Source of the DNA: Hominifimenecus microfluidus
Lineage (GTDB): Bacteria; Bacillota; Clostridia; Lachnospirales; Lachnospiraceae
Length of the DNA: 64,000 bases
NCBI GenBank assembly: GCA_020687485.1
Contig: JAJEQR010000007.1
Span: 1-64,000 of the forward strand
Direction of reading: 5' to 3'
The translations under genes were made by a program, and so were the position numbers. The notes beneath the pieces are model-generated. The model was not told the origin of the DNA and searched no databases. It saw only the letters and a program-made list of their open reading frames with translations. Shown here piece after piece: positions 1-8,175 of this stretch (its first letter is position 1; every line of letters begins with the position of its first letter).

Positions 1-27
1 CGGCTGCGTTGCAGCCGCCTCTTTTTT
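1..27 (+). terminator. Rho-independent terminator of an upstream gene
   Basis: A perfect 7-bp stem (CGGCTGC / GCAGCCG, loop GTT) at 1-17 is followed by a T-rich run at 22-27. It probably ends the transcript of a plus-strand gene lying before the window. The left arm may extend beyond the window edge. Confidence 0.6.
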
Positions 28-43
28 GAAAGGAGCGTTTATT

Positions 44-538
44 TTGAAGAACCTGAAGAAATATATTCTGGCATTCTTATCCATTGCCGGCCTTGTCGGG
101 CTAGATCAGTGGACGAAATCTCTGGCAGTGACCCATCTGCAGGGCAAACCTGGGCATGTCTTGATCCCTGGTGTATTTGAGCTTTTGTATACGGAGAACC
201 GCGGAGCCGCCTTCGGCATCTTCCAGAATCAGCGGATTGTTTTTCTTATCATTACGGTGGTGATTCTCCTGGCAGTCATCTACTGCTTTGTGAAGATTCC
301 TTCGACGAAGCGCTTTCTGCCGTTGCAGTGCCTGTGCGTTCTGATTTCGTCAGGAGCTATTGGCAACATGATCGATCGTCTTCTGAACGGATATGTGGTG
401 GACTTCCTGTATTTCAGCCTGATCGACTTTCCAGTCTTCAATGTAGCTGACTGCTATGTGACTGGCGGCGCTGTGCTGGCTTTTGTACTGTTGTTCTGGG
501 TCTATAAGGATGATGAATTGAAAGGAATTCTGCGATGA
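44..538 (+). CDS. lspA: Signal peptidase II (lipoprotein signal peptidase)
   Basis: LspA is an inner-membrane aspartyl protease that removes signal peptides from prolipoproteins after Lgt has added diacylglycerol. The 164-residue product has four hydrophobic segments and the family motifs ENRGAAFG, GNMIDRL and FNVADCYV; the two Asp residues in the last two motifs form the catalytic dyad. I place the start at the TTG at 44, eight bases after the AAAGGAG at 29-35; an earlier in-frame TTG at 26 would overlap that site. The gene overlaps the next one by 4 nt (ATGA), so the pair is translationally coupled. Its substrate partner lgt is at 17337-18110. Confidence 0.95.
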   Translation: MKNLKKYILAFLSIAGLVGLDQWTKSLAVTHLQGKPGHVLIPGVFELLYTENRGAAFGIFQNQRIVFLIITVVILLAVIYCFVKIPSTKRFLPLQCLCVLISSGAIGNMIDRLLNGYVVDFLYFSLIDFPVFNVADCYVTGGAVLAFVLLFWVYKDDELKGILR

Positions 539-1521
539 GTGAAGAAAGAAAGCAGTGGATTCCGGCTGCAGATTCATCCGTGGAGCTACTTTCCTCATAT
601 GGTGATGTGGAGAGTTGGGATGTAGATATTGCGGATGCCGGAGTACGTCTGGACGCTTATCTGGCGGATTATTATGATCAGTATTCCCGATCCTTTCTGC
701 AGAAGCTGGTGAAGGATGGGAAAGTGCTGGTTGATAATCGTCCGGTGAAGAATAATTACCGACTGACCGGCGGCGAGGTGCTGTGTGTACAGATTCCGCA
801 GCCGGAGCAGCTGGATGTCTCTCCGGAGCCGATTCCGCTGGAGATCCTGTATGAGGATGAGGATCTTATCTTCGTAAATAAGCCGAAGGGTATGGTAGTT
901 CATCCTGCGCCCGGTCACAGCGGCGGAACGCTGGTCAATGGGCTGCTGTATCACTGTGGAAGCAGTTTGTCTGGGATTAACGGAGTTCTGCGCCCGGGAA
1001 TCGTCCACCGCATCGATATGGACACGACAGGAGTTCTAGTTGTATGCAAAAACGATCTGGCGCATAACCATGTAGCCAGACAGCTGGCAGACCATTCCAT
1101 TACCAGAAAGTATTATGCCATTGTGCATGGCGTGATCACGGAAGACTCCGGGACAATCAATCAGCCGATCGGGCGAAGCCGGACAAACCGTATGAAGATG
1201 GCGATTGATATTATGAATGGAAAGCGCGCAGTCACGCATTACCGTGTGCTGGAGCGCTATAAGGACTATACGTATGTCGAATGTCAGCTGGAGACCGGAC
1301 GAACGCATCAGATTCGTGTGCATATGACAAGCATTAATCATCCACTCCTGGGGGATGAGGTTTACGGTAGCCGGAAGACACCGTTTCATCTGCAGGGGCA
1401 GACACTTCATGCAGGCGTCCTTGGACTGATTCATCCACGGACCGGAGAATATCTTGAGGTTTGTGCAGAGCTGCCCGAATACTTTCTTCGGTTGCAGAAC
1501 AGCCTGAGAAATCAGAAGTAA
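535..1521 (+). CDS. RluD/RluA-family 23S rRNA pseudouridine synthase
   Basis: Converts specific uridines in large-subunit rRNA (or tRNA) to pseudouridine. The 328-residue protein has an acidic N-terminal lead of about 30 residues, an S4 RNA-binding domain (about residues 35-95) and a catalytic domain with the signature HRIDMDTTG; D161 is the catalytic aspartate. Motif GRTHQIRVH lies in the C-terminal part. Overlap of 4 nt with lspA matches the common lspA-rluD pairing in Firmicutes (B. subtilis ylyB lies next to lspA). Which uridine it modifies cannot be read from the sequence. Confidence 0.93.
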   Translation: MSEERKQWIPAADSSVELLSSYGDVESWDVDIADAGVRLDAYLADYYDQYSRSFLQKLVKDGKVLVDNRPVKNNYRLTGGEVLCVQIPQPEQLDVSPEPIPLEILYEDEDLIFVNKPKGMVVHPAPGHSGGTLVNGLLYHCGSSLSGINGVLRPGIVHRIDMDTTGVLVVCKNDLAHNHVARQLADHSITRKYYAIVHGVITEDSGTINQPIGRSRTNRMKMAIDIMNGKRAVTHYRVLERYKDYTYVECQLETGRTHQIRVHMTSINHPLLGDEVYGSRKTPFHLQGQTLHAGVLGLIHPRTGEYLEVCAELPEYFLRLQNSLRNQK

Positions 1522-1564
1522 CAGAGGTGGCTGAAAGTAATTCGTGATAAATTAGAAAAATGTA

Positions 1565-1593
1565 TTGAAAATTCGCAGAATATTTGTTATAAT
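1565..1593 (+). promoter_or_regulatory. Sigma-A type promoter for the cytidylate kinase-like gene
   Basis: TTGAAA at 1565-1570 and TATAAT at 1588-1593 are separated by 17 bp. The start codon follows 45 bp downstream with an AAAGGGG ribosome binding site between. Confidence 0.75.
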
Positions 1594-1637
1594 CTGTAAA
1601 TATAAAAGACAAATCAGAACAGAAAGGGGTGGACAAT

Positions 1638-2276
1638 ATGTCTGGAAATCGTATTATCACCATTGGTCGTGAATTTGGAAGTGGAGGAAAGCTAATCGGC
1701 ATGAAGTTGGCAGAGCGCCTGGGTGTCAAGTGCTATGACAAGGAACTTCTGGATATTGCATCCGACCACAGCGGTCTCTGCAAGGAGATCATGGAACATA
1801 ATGATGAGAAGCCGGTGAACAGTTTTTTCTATTCACTGGTTACTGATGTACATTCCGGAAGCCAGCCTTTTACCGGATATATGAATATGCCGCTGAATCA
1901 GAAGGTATTTCTGGCTCAGTTCGAAGCGATTCAGAAGCTTGCAGATCGTGAGCCTTGTGTGATTGTAGGCCGTTGCGCTGATTACGCGCTTGCGTCACAT
2001 GATAATATAACTAGCGTTTTCGTTAGCGGAGCACTCCCGGACAAGGTAGAGCGTGTGGCTGCACTTTATAATATTTCAAAGGACAAGGCCATGGATTTGA
2101 TTCCGAAGACGGATAAAAAGCGCGCGAATTACTATAATTATTACTCCAATAAGAAATGGGGAAGTGCTGCAAGCTATGATCTTTGCATCAACAGCAGCGC
2201 TGTAGGAATTGAAGGTGCCGTGGATATGATTCTTGACTTCGTTAAGAAAAAAGAAGAACAGAAAGTCAGTGGTTAG
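1638..2276 (+). CDS. Cytidylate kinase-like family protein
   Basis: A 212-residue P-loop protein of the cytidylate-kinase-like family (Pfam Cytidylate_kin2 type), not the housekeeping Cmk. The nucleotide-binding loop is the variant GREFGSGGK near the N-terminus, where a canonical kinase would have GxxGxGKS; the protein also carries VIVGRCADYAL in the middle. Members are common in Clostridia and their substrate is not established. I choose ATG 1638, preceded at 8 nt by AAAGGGG, over a GTG at 1629 that lies inside that site. It has its own promoter and ends at a strong bidirectional terminator, so it is a single-gene unit. Confidence 0.85.
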   Translation: MSGNRIITIGREFGSGGKLIGMKLAERLGVKCYDKELLDIASDHSGLCKEIMEHNDEKPVNSFFYSLVTDVHSGSQPFTGYMNMPLNQKVFLAQFEAIQKLADREPCVIVGRCADYALASHDNITSVFVSGALPDKVERVAALYNISKDKAMDLIPKTDKKRANYYNYYSNKKWGSAASYDLCINSSAVGIEGAVDMILDFVKKKEEQKVSG

Positions 2277-2364
2277 TGGGCAGTAGTTAGTAAACAGCGG
2301 GATCTCGTGTAGGCGGAATCAGTTGTATGGCAATGAAGACCTGAGCAGTTGTAATTTTTTCAAT

Positions 2365-2412
2365 AAGAAGCACCAGTCAGTATCGATGAGATACCGGACT
2401 GGTGCTTCTTTT
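2365..2412. terminator. Bidirectional terminator between the kinase-like gene and glmS
   Basis: A 14-bp perfect stem (AAGAAGCACCAGTC with its complement at 2397-2410) with a second small inner stem (GTATC/GATAC), flanked by A- and T-rich sides. It serves the plus gene ending at 2276 and the minus gene glmS ending at 2466. Confidence 0.85.
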
Positions 2413-2465
2413 AGTTAATGAAAGAATAATGATAGAGGCAGTTACTAGCCATACTAACCACTAAA

Positions 2466-4283
2466 TCACTCCACTGTAACGGACTTTGCCAGGTTTCTGG
2501 GCTTATCCATATCATAGCCTTTAGCATAAGCGGTATAGTAAGCCAGAAGCTGAAGGATTACTGCGCAGGGGAATACGGTGAAGCGATCATCTTCGATCGG
2601 AATCTCCAGATGGATGTCGTATACGTCATCGGAGACATCGGCCCCCTCTTTTGTAATCAGGATAACGTAGGCATCACGGGCTTTAACCTCGCGGATATTG
2701 GAGATCGTCTTGGCGAAGATTTTATCCTGTGTTGCCAGAGCGATCACAGGAACGCCCGGCTCGATCAGAGCGATTGTGCCATGCTTTAATTCACCTGCAG
2801 CATAAGCCTCTGCGTGAATGTAGGAAATCTCCTTTAATTTCAGCGCGCCTTCCAGTGAGAATGCGTAATCCATGCCGCGACCGATATAGAAGGCATCGTG
2901 AGCGAATGCCAGCTTCTCTGCCTGCTTACGGATGGTCTCGTCGAGTGCCATGATCTGTTCAATCATATCCGGAGCTTTTTCAAGGCTGGTGATAAAAGCT
3001 CTGACAGCTTCTTCCGAGTCTTTCTTGCGTACCAGTGCCATACGGGCTGTAATCAGATACAGAACGGCCAGCTGAACCATATACGCCTTCGTACTGGCGA
3101 CTGCAATCTCAGGACCTGCATGTGTATAGAGAACGTAATCACTTTCCCTGGCAATGGAGGAACCCTTTACATTAACAATGGAAAGAACCTTGCATCCGCA
3201 TTCCTTTGCCAGACGGAGAGCTGCCAGTGTATCAATGGTCTCTCCGGACTGGGATACAACAATTACAAGCGTATGCTGATCCATGAGAGGCGTGTCGTAA
3301 CGAAACTCTGAAGCAATAGAAACAGTTACCGGAATTCGAAGCTCCTTTTCCATAATGGCTCTGCCTACCATACCAGCATACATGGCGGTTCCGCAGGCGA
3401 TAACTTGGATGTGTGTACACTCGCGGAAAATATCATCAGGAATGCTTTCCTGCGAGAAATCCGGGAGTCCGTTGTTCAGACGAGGGCGGATGGTCTTGCG
3501 GAAGACTTCCGGCTGTTCATGGATCTCCTTCAGCATGAAATGAGGATAGCCGCCCTTCTGAGCTGCTTCCACATCCCAGTTTACACTGAGAATCTCAGGT
3601 TGAACTTCTTCGCCGTCCATGGTCTCTACGCGGATGCCATCTGCTGTAATGGTCAGAATGTGATGCTCCGGAACAACAAAGTAATCCTTGCTGTAAGGAA
3701 TCAGAGCTGTAACATCGGATGCGATGAATGCTCCCTGGGAAGCTGTGGTTGCAACCATCGGGCTTACATTGCGTACTGCGTAGATGGTGCCGGGACGGTC
3801 ATCAAACATGATGCAAAATGCATAGGAACCATCGATGATACGGATGGCGTTGCGAATCGCCTGATAAGGATCGTTGGTCTTGTCATAGTAATAATTGATC
3901 AGCTGAGCGGCTACTTCGGTATCCGTCTCGGAAGTTGCCAGGCCTTCAAAGCCAAATTGTACGCTGATGGCATGATAATTCTCGATAATACCGTTATGGA
4001 GCAGTACCACGCGGCCAACAACATGAGGATGCGCGTTCGCGTCCGTAACACCGCCATGAGTTGCCCAGCGGGTATGACCGATGCCACAGTGGGAATCTAC
4101 GTCCTCCGTACAGATGCTGCGGAGCGAGGAGACCTGACCGACCTTCTTGCGCAGATAGATTCCTTCCTCTGTCAGAAGAGCCATACCGGCGCTGTCATAG
4201 CCGCGATATTCCAGCTGTGTCAGTCCATCCAGTACAACGTCACGTGCCTGCAGAGGCCCTACATATCCAATAATACCACACAT
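2466..4283 (-). CDS. glmS: Glutamine-fructose-6-phosphate aminotransferase (isomerizing)
   Basis: Makes glucosamine-6-phosphate from fructose-6-phosphate and glutamine, the first step to UDP-GlcNAc for peptidoglycan. The 605-residue length is normal. The N-terminal glutaminase starts MCGIIGYVG, with Cys2 becoming the N-terminal nucleophile after Met removal, and contains GHTRWATHG and HNGIIENY. Two SIS sugar-isomerase domains follow (VSQSGETIDT, then the second near residue 450) and the protein ends with the usual KSVTVE. AAAGGAG precedes the ATG. It stands alone on the minus strand among plus-strand genes and is preceded by a glmS ribozyme, so it should be shut down when glucosamine-6-phosphate accumulates. 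Confidence 0.98.
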   Translation of the reverse strand: MCGIIGYVGPLQARDVVLDGLTQLEYRGYDSAGMALLTEEGIYLRKKVGQVSSLRSICTEDVDSHCGIGHTRWATHGGVTDANAHPHVVGRVVLLHNGIIENYHAISVQFGFEGLATSETDTEVAAQLINYYYDKTNDPYQAIRNAIRIIDGSYAFCIMFDDRPGTIYAVRNVSPMVATTASQGAFIASDVTALIPYSKDYFVVPEHHILTITADGIRVETMDGEEVQPEILSVNWDVEAAQKGGYPHFMLKEIHEQPEVFRKTIRPRLNNGLPDFSQESIPDDIFRECTHIQVIACGTAMYAGMVGRAIMEKELRIPVTVSIASEFRYDTPLMDQHTLVIVVSQSGETIDTLAALRLAKECGCKVLSIVNVKGSSIARESDYVLYTHAGPEIAVASTKAYMVQLAVLYLITARMALVRKKDSEEAVRAFITSLEKAPDMIEQIMALDETIRKQAEKLAFAHDAFYIGRGMDYAFSLEGALKLKEISYIHAEAYAAGELKHGTIALIEPGVPVIALATQDKIFAKTISNIREVKARDAYVILITKEGADVSDDVYDIHLEIPIEDDRFTVFPCAVILQLLAYYTAYAKGYDMDKPRNLAKSVTVE

Positions 4284-4384
4284 ATAAAATTTTCTCCTTT
4301 AAAATCAGGGCAGTGATTCAGGTTTTATTATGATTTTGCATATAGTAGGAATCACTGCCAAATGGACAGAGAAATCCTGCAGCA

Positions 4385-4577
4385 GTGCAGAAAATCTCTG
4401 CGTCAGCATTTGACCCCGGTTGCTGTTCGGTTGTTTTGCAATTGCTTGCATATTTCGAAAAGCATCTCACGCCCGGGAAGCATGGAAGAGTACCCGCCGA
4501 AAAAATTCGATAACCTCTTCACCTCGTCAACCTTTTCGTCTTATATATTGTCCGTTCCGGAAAAGGTTCTGGCGCTT
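4385..4577 (-). ncRNA. glmS ribozyme-riboswitch
   Basis: On the minus strand the 5' leader of glmS contains AGCGCCAGAAC (cleavage expected between the A at 4576 and the G at 4575), then GACGAGGTG, GGTTATCGAA and TCGGCGGGTACTC. These match the conserved core of the glmS ribozyme as known from B. subtilis, in the same order. The RNA self-cleaves with glucosamine-6-phosphate as cofactor, and the cut transcript is degraded by RNase J1 in B. subtilis. The 3' boundary is approximate; about 100 nt separate the core from the start codon. Confidence 0.9.
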
Positions 4578-4629
4578 GCTATATAATTTTTCTGCCGTAG
4601 CCTCCTGGTTATTTCTACGAACTTTCAAC

Positions 4630-4658
4630 AGTCTAACATGAAAGTGTGCATTTGTCAA
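4630..4658 (-). promoter_or_regulatory. Promoter of glmS
   Basis: On the minus strand, TTGACA (4653-4658) and TAGACT (4630-4635) are 17 bp apart. Transcription would start near 4623, about 45 nt before the ribozyme cleavage site. Confidence 0.6.
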
Positions 4659-4666
4659 ATTTCAGA

Positions 4667-4696
4667 TTGACAAAGAGGCATTTAGCGTGATATACT
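4667..4696 (+). promoter_or_regulatory. Promoter of the TtcA-like/XerS-like pair
   Basis: TTGACA at 4667-4672 and TATACT at 4691-4696, 18 bp apart. It lies back to back with the glmS promoter. The leader to the start at 4835 is about 130 nt; I see no riboswitch motif that I recognise in it. Confidence 0.65.
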
Positions 4697-4834
4697 TACC
4701 TGTAACATACAATTATTCGCAAAAGGAAAGTTTAACGAATAGTTTGCCAAAAGAAATTCCTTCTTCCGTAGTTTTCTATGTGTTGCTCTTGTCAGGTGAA
4801 AATTAATCTAACAACAGAAAGGTTTATGTAGTAT

Positions 4835-5584
4835 ATGAAACTGCAACAATTATTGAGTCAGACCCGCCGTGCGGTCGATGACTATCACATGATCAATGCC
4901 GGTGATCGTATCGCTGTCGGAATCTCCGGCGGCAAGGACAGCCTGACGATGCTGTATGCTTTGAATGGACTGCGTCGATTTTATCCGCTGCCTTTTGAAA
5001 TTGAGGCAATTACTGTAGATCTTGGTTTTACAGGTGCTGATGAGGCTCTGAAGCCCATACAGGGTCTTTGTGATGAATTTGGCGTTCATTATACCGTTGT
5101 TCCTTCACAGATTGCTGAAATCATTTTTGACATCCGTAAGGAAAAAAATCCCTGCGCGCTCTGCGCTAAGCTCCGCAAAGGAGCTTTTAATGATATGGCC
5201 CGTCAACTGGGATGCAATAAAGTTGCCTATGCACATCATATGGATGATATTATCGAGACAATGCTGCTTTCCATGATTTATGAAGGACGCTTTTATTCAT
5301 TTTCGCCGGTTACGTATCTGGATCGTATGGAGGTTACAGTTATCCGCCCTCTGATGTATGTCCATGAGGCAGATATCATCGGATTCAAGAACAAATATGA
5401 CCTTCCGGTCTTTAAGAATCCGTGTCCGGCAGATGGATATACACGCCGTGAATATGTGAAGCAGCTGGTAAGGCAGCTGAATCGCGAGAATCCAGGCTGT
5501 AAGGAACGTATGTTTACCGCCATTCTGAATGGGAATATCCCCGGATGGCCGGAACGTCAGGAAGGAAAAAGAATATATGAGTAG
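4835..5584 (+). CDS. TtcA-family tRNA thiolation ATPase
   Basis: A 249-residue PP-loop ATPase of the TtcA/TilS superfamily. It has the ATP pyrophosphatase loop SGGKDS near residue 33, a CALC pair (Cys-x-x-Cys) around residue 107 and a further conserved Cys in NPCPADG. This set is the TtcA signature for 4Fe-4S-dependent sulfur transfer, which gives 2-thiocytidine in tRNA. Firmicute members are often annotated as TtcA without proof of the product. The ribosome binding site is GAAAGG, with a spacing longer than usual. The 3' end overlaps the start of the recombinase gene by 8 nt. Confidence 0.85.
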   Translation: MKLQQLLSQTRRAVDDYHMINAGDRIAVGISGGKDSLTMLYALNGLRRFYPLPFEIEAITVDLGFTGADEALKPIQGLCDEFGVHYTVVPSQIAEIIFDIRKEKNPCALCAKLRKGAFNDMARQLGCNKVAYAHHMDDIIETMLLSMIYEGRFYSFSPVTYLDRMEVTVIRPLMYVHEADIIGFKNKYDLPVFKNPCPADGYTRREYVKQLVRQLNRENPGCKERMFTAILNGNIPGWPERQEGKRIYE

Positions 5585-6656
5585 TCATCCTTATCATGAG
5601 CAGGTCGATATCATGAATACGGTAAAGCTCCGGGAACTGATGGAGGGACTCCCGGAGTATACCCGTATTTATTTTCGCGGGATTGAGCCGAATACTTCTT
5701 CCAGAACCAGAATTGCCTATGCGTATGATTTACATGTGTTCTTTGAGTATCTGATCCAGAAGCACCCTGCATTTCAGGGAAGACAGATTACTGAACTTCC
5801 TGTCGAACTTCTGGATGAAGTAAAGGCTGTGGATATTGAAAATTATATGGAATATCTAAAGTTCTATCACTGTGGAGATGGACAGGCAATAGAACGCGTC
5901 AACCAGGAACGGGGAATTATTCGCAAGATTGCATCACTTAAGACATTTTATAACTATTTCTTCCGCAAGGAAATGATCCAGACGAATCCGGCGGCTCTTG
6001 TACTTCTTCCAAAGCAGCACGAGAAAGAAATTGTTCGACTGGATATTGATGAGGTTGCGATTTTGTTGGATCAGGTGGAGTCCGGAGAAAAACTGACAAA
6101 GCGTCAGCAGGAATATCACGAGAAAACGAAGGTTCGCGATTTGGCGTTGATTACTCTTCTTCTCGGTACCGGAATTCGTGTTTCCGAGTGTATCGGCCTG
6201 AATCTGGATGATGTGGACTTCAAGAATGCCGGAATTCATATTCACCGCAAAGGAGGCAAAGAGGTTGTTATCTACTTCGGAGATGAAGTGGAGGATGCTC
6301 TCCGCCTCTATATGGACGAACGTTCCCGGATTTTTCCGGCGGAAGGCCATGAAGATGCTTTATTCCTTTCGTTACAGAGAAAGCGTATCAGCGTGCGCAG
6401 CGTAGAAAATCTGGTAAAGAAGTATTCGCGGACGGTGACAACGTTAAAGACTATTACACCGCACAAGCTTCGTAGTACGTATGGTACGAATCTTTACCGT
6501 GAAACCGGCGATATCTATCTGGTGGCGGATGTCCTCGGCCACGCGGATGTAAACACAACCAAGAAACACTATGCTGCCATGGAGGACAGCCGCCGGCGAA
6601 GCGCCCGCAATATTGTGCGGCTAAGAGAAAAAGGTATGGGGGGCGAATCGGTTTGA
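5577..6656 (+). CDS. Tyrosine recombinase, XerS-like
   Basis: A 359-residue site-specific recombinase. The N-terminal core-binding domain (about 1-150) is followed by a catalytic domain with all six active-site residues: R201 in GTGIRVSE, K225/K228 in HRKGGKE, H296 and R299 in PHKLRSTYG, H322 in LGHADV, and nucleophile Y332 in KKHYAA. Length and the insert KLTKRQQEYHEK resemble the single-recombinase XerS of lactococci and streptococci more than XerC/XerD; this is a judgement from memory, not an alignment. ATG 5577 follows GGAAGG and overlaps the ttcA-like gene. A dif-like 28-bp site lies 1.3 kb downstream, so a role in chromosome dimer resolution is plausible. Confidence 0.88.
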   Translation: MSSHPYHEQVDIMNTVKLRELMEGLPEYTRIYFRGIEPNTSSRTRIAYAYDLHVFFEYLIQKHPAFQGRQITELPVELLDEVKAVDIENYMEYLKFYHCGDGQAIERVNQERGIIRKIASLKTFYNYFFRKEMIQTNPAALVLLPKQHEKEIVRLDIDEVAILLDQVESGEKLTKRQQEYHEKTKVRDLALITLLLGTGIRVSECIGLNLDDVDFKNAGIHIHRKGGKEVVIYFGDEVEDALRLYMDERSRIFPAEGHEDALFLSLQRKRISVRSVENLVKKYSRTVTTLKTITPHKLRSTYGTNLYRETGDIYLVADVLGHADVNTTKKHYAAMEDSRRRSARNIVRLREKGMGGESV

Positions 6657-6694
6657 TACTGTTCGCTCCCGCCATTCCCGATTGTGCGTTCGCA

Positions 6695-7744
6695 TTATGG
6701 GGTTACAGGTTCTGCGCGATTCTGGTCTTGTTCCCTGCCTTCGCTGATTGTTAATGTTTCATCTTGTTCCTCGCTTTCACTGATCGTTGATTTCCTGTTT
6801 GGTACTTCGTTTTTGCCGATCGTTGATTCTCTGCTTTGCATCTCGTCTTCAATGATTGTTTTTTGGTTGACCTGTAGAATGGAAAGCTGTCTTTTCCATT
6901 CTGCAATCTCCTCTTCTTTTACTTTTAATTCACGGGCGGATTCCTTCTGCATGGAGAGAATCATTTGATACAAATGATTCTTATCTGAATGCAGGGAGTT
7001 TTCTTTCTTCGTATATTCTGCGCGGAGCTGCTCGATGCGTACTTCGAAATGTTCGCGCAGTTCTGACTCACGGGCCCTTGCGGTTTCCTTTTCCGCTTCA
7101 CTTCGACTTCGATATCCGTTTTCTTCTTCCTGCATTTTCTGCTGTAATCTGGTGATCTGCGCTTCCGCCTCTTTGGATTTTTTCTGCATTTCCTGTATCA
7201 AATCCCGATAATGGTCGCGTTCAGATTCTACTGTTCGCAGAGCTGCTATCTGTGCTTTATATCCACTGCAGATTTCTTCCGTAGCGATTGCTTTTTCTGC
7301 GGCGGCCGCGAGTTCTGCCTTTAATCCGGCGATCTGCATTTCCAGACGCTCTTTTTCAGCTGCCGTAGTTTCTTTGAGCGCAGAAGCTTTCTGAATTGCT
7401 TCAGAAGCTTTCTTCTCTGCTTCTTCACTTTGCTTTTTGTAAGATATTACGGCATCTGCCTGTGTCTGAAGCTGTGCCCGGAATTCCGTTCGGATGCGAT
7501 CCTCAGCCGCGCTGACATCTTTGAGGGAATCGATGTAAGCTTCCACCAGGTACTGCGCATATTGCTGAAATCTTTCAATTCGTTCTCTGCTATCTTCCGC
7601 TGTATTGCTTGTCTCGCGTTGAATGGCATAGGTATCCATCAGTGCGTTGAATACGCGGTCTTTATTGCCTCCGATTTCTGCGGAAAGTTCTTCCAGACGC
7701 TTCTGCGTTTCCTCTGAAATTCGGTATGATTTTGTTTCTGCCAT
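6695..7744 (-). CDS. Ribbon-helix-helix protein with a long coiled coil (unknown function)
   Basis: 349 residues. Residues 1-45 (SYRISEETQKRLEELS onward) look like a ribbon-helix-helix DNA-binding domain. Residues about 50-290 are almost pure coiled coil, rich in Glu, Lys, Ala and Gln. The tail (about 295-349) holds three loose repeats of the form STIGKNE / STISESE / LTISEGR. The architecture recalls plasmid KfrA or SMC-like DNA-organising proteins, but I do not recognise a family. AAGGAAG precedes the ATG. The gene is divergent from the small recombinase gene and converges on the XerS-like gene. Its promoter contains two inverted repeats that could be its own operators. It might organise DNA at the nearby dif-like site; that is speculation. 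Confidence 0.75.
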   Translation of the reverse strand: MAETKSYRISEETQKRLEELSAEIGGNKDRVFNALMDTYAIQRETSNTAEDSRERIERFQQYAQYLVEAYIDSLKDVSAAEDRIRTEFRAQLQTQADAVISYKKQSEEAEKKASEAIQKASALKETTAAEKERLEMQIAGLKAELAAAAEKAIATEEICSGYKAQIAALRTVESERDHYRDLIQEMQKKSKEAEAQITRLQQKMQEEENGYRSRSEAEKETARARESELREHFEVRIEQLRAEYTKKENSLHSDKNHLYQMILSMQKESARELKVKEEEIAEWKRQLSILQVNQKTIIEDEMQSRESTIGKNEVPNRKSTISESEEQDETLTISEGREQDQNRAEPVTP

Positions 7745-7869
7745 ATGTTTCTCTTCCTTTTCTCTGCTTGTTTTGCTTGTTGTTTGCGTTTTAGCTCTTT
7801 ATCTTTCAATCCCGGAATGCATTCGCCGGGACTTTTTCGCATTGCTCAATTTTACTGCGCTTGAGTTAA

Positions 7870-7915
7870 TGTATACTTATGAATACATTGTATCGTGTAC
7901 GTATACATTTGTCAA
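7870..7915 (-). promoter_or_regulatory. Promoter and likely autoregulatory operators of the RHH coiled-coil gene
   Basis: On the minus strand TTGACA (7910-7915) and TACAAT (7887-7892) are 17 bp apart. Two imperfect palindromes beginning TGTAT and ending ATACA cover it: 7870-7887 (arms TGTATAC/GAATACA) and 7889-7907 (arms TGTATCG/GTATACA). RHH proteins commonly bind such repeats in their own promoters, so autorepression is the simplest reading. Confidence 0.6.
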
Positions 7916-7923
7916 GCTGGCTT

Positions 7924-7951
7924 GGTTCGTATAATATATCTTATACGAACT
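7924..7951. other. dif-like Xer recombination site (candidate)
   Basis: A 28-bp site with the 11-6-11 layout of Xer targets: left arm GGTTCGTATAA (7924-7934), centre TATATC, right arm TTATACGAACT (7941-7951). The arms are inverted repeats with a single mismatch. By eye it matches the B. subtilis dif site, as I remember it, at about 20 of 28 positions. It sits between two tyrosine recombinase genes at the point where gene orientation changes. The alternative is an operator in a divergent promoter region. Confidence 0.5.
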
Positions 7952-7968
7952 TATCAGGCGAAATTTGC

Positions 7969-8046
7969 TTGATTTTTACATCCAAGTAGGATATAATGGT
8001 CAGGAAAATAAAAAAACGAACTAAAATATGATGTTATACGAACTTA
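7969..8046 (+). promoter_or_regulatory. Promoter of the small recombinase gene with a repeated half-site in its leader
   Basis: TTGATT (7969-7974) and TATAAT (7992-7997) are 17 bp apart and point toward the gene at 8176. The leader is about 170 nt long. At 8034-8046 it contains TTATACGAACTTA, an exact copy of the right arm of the dif-like site plus two flanking bases. This second copy has no good left arm, so it may be a single recombinase or repressor contact. Confidence 0.5.
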
Positions 8047-8175
8047 AAACAGTTGCACAAAACAGAAAGTATACAAGACATAAGCGAATATGAAACACAA
8101 ACGGAAGTATGTGCGGAATAAATACATAACATAAAATGCAGGAATTCCTGTAAGAAAAATAAGGAGTACACAGAA

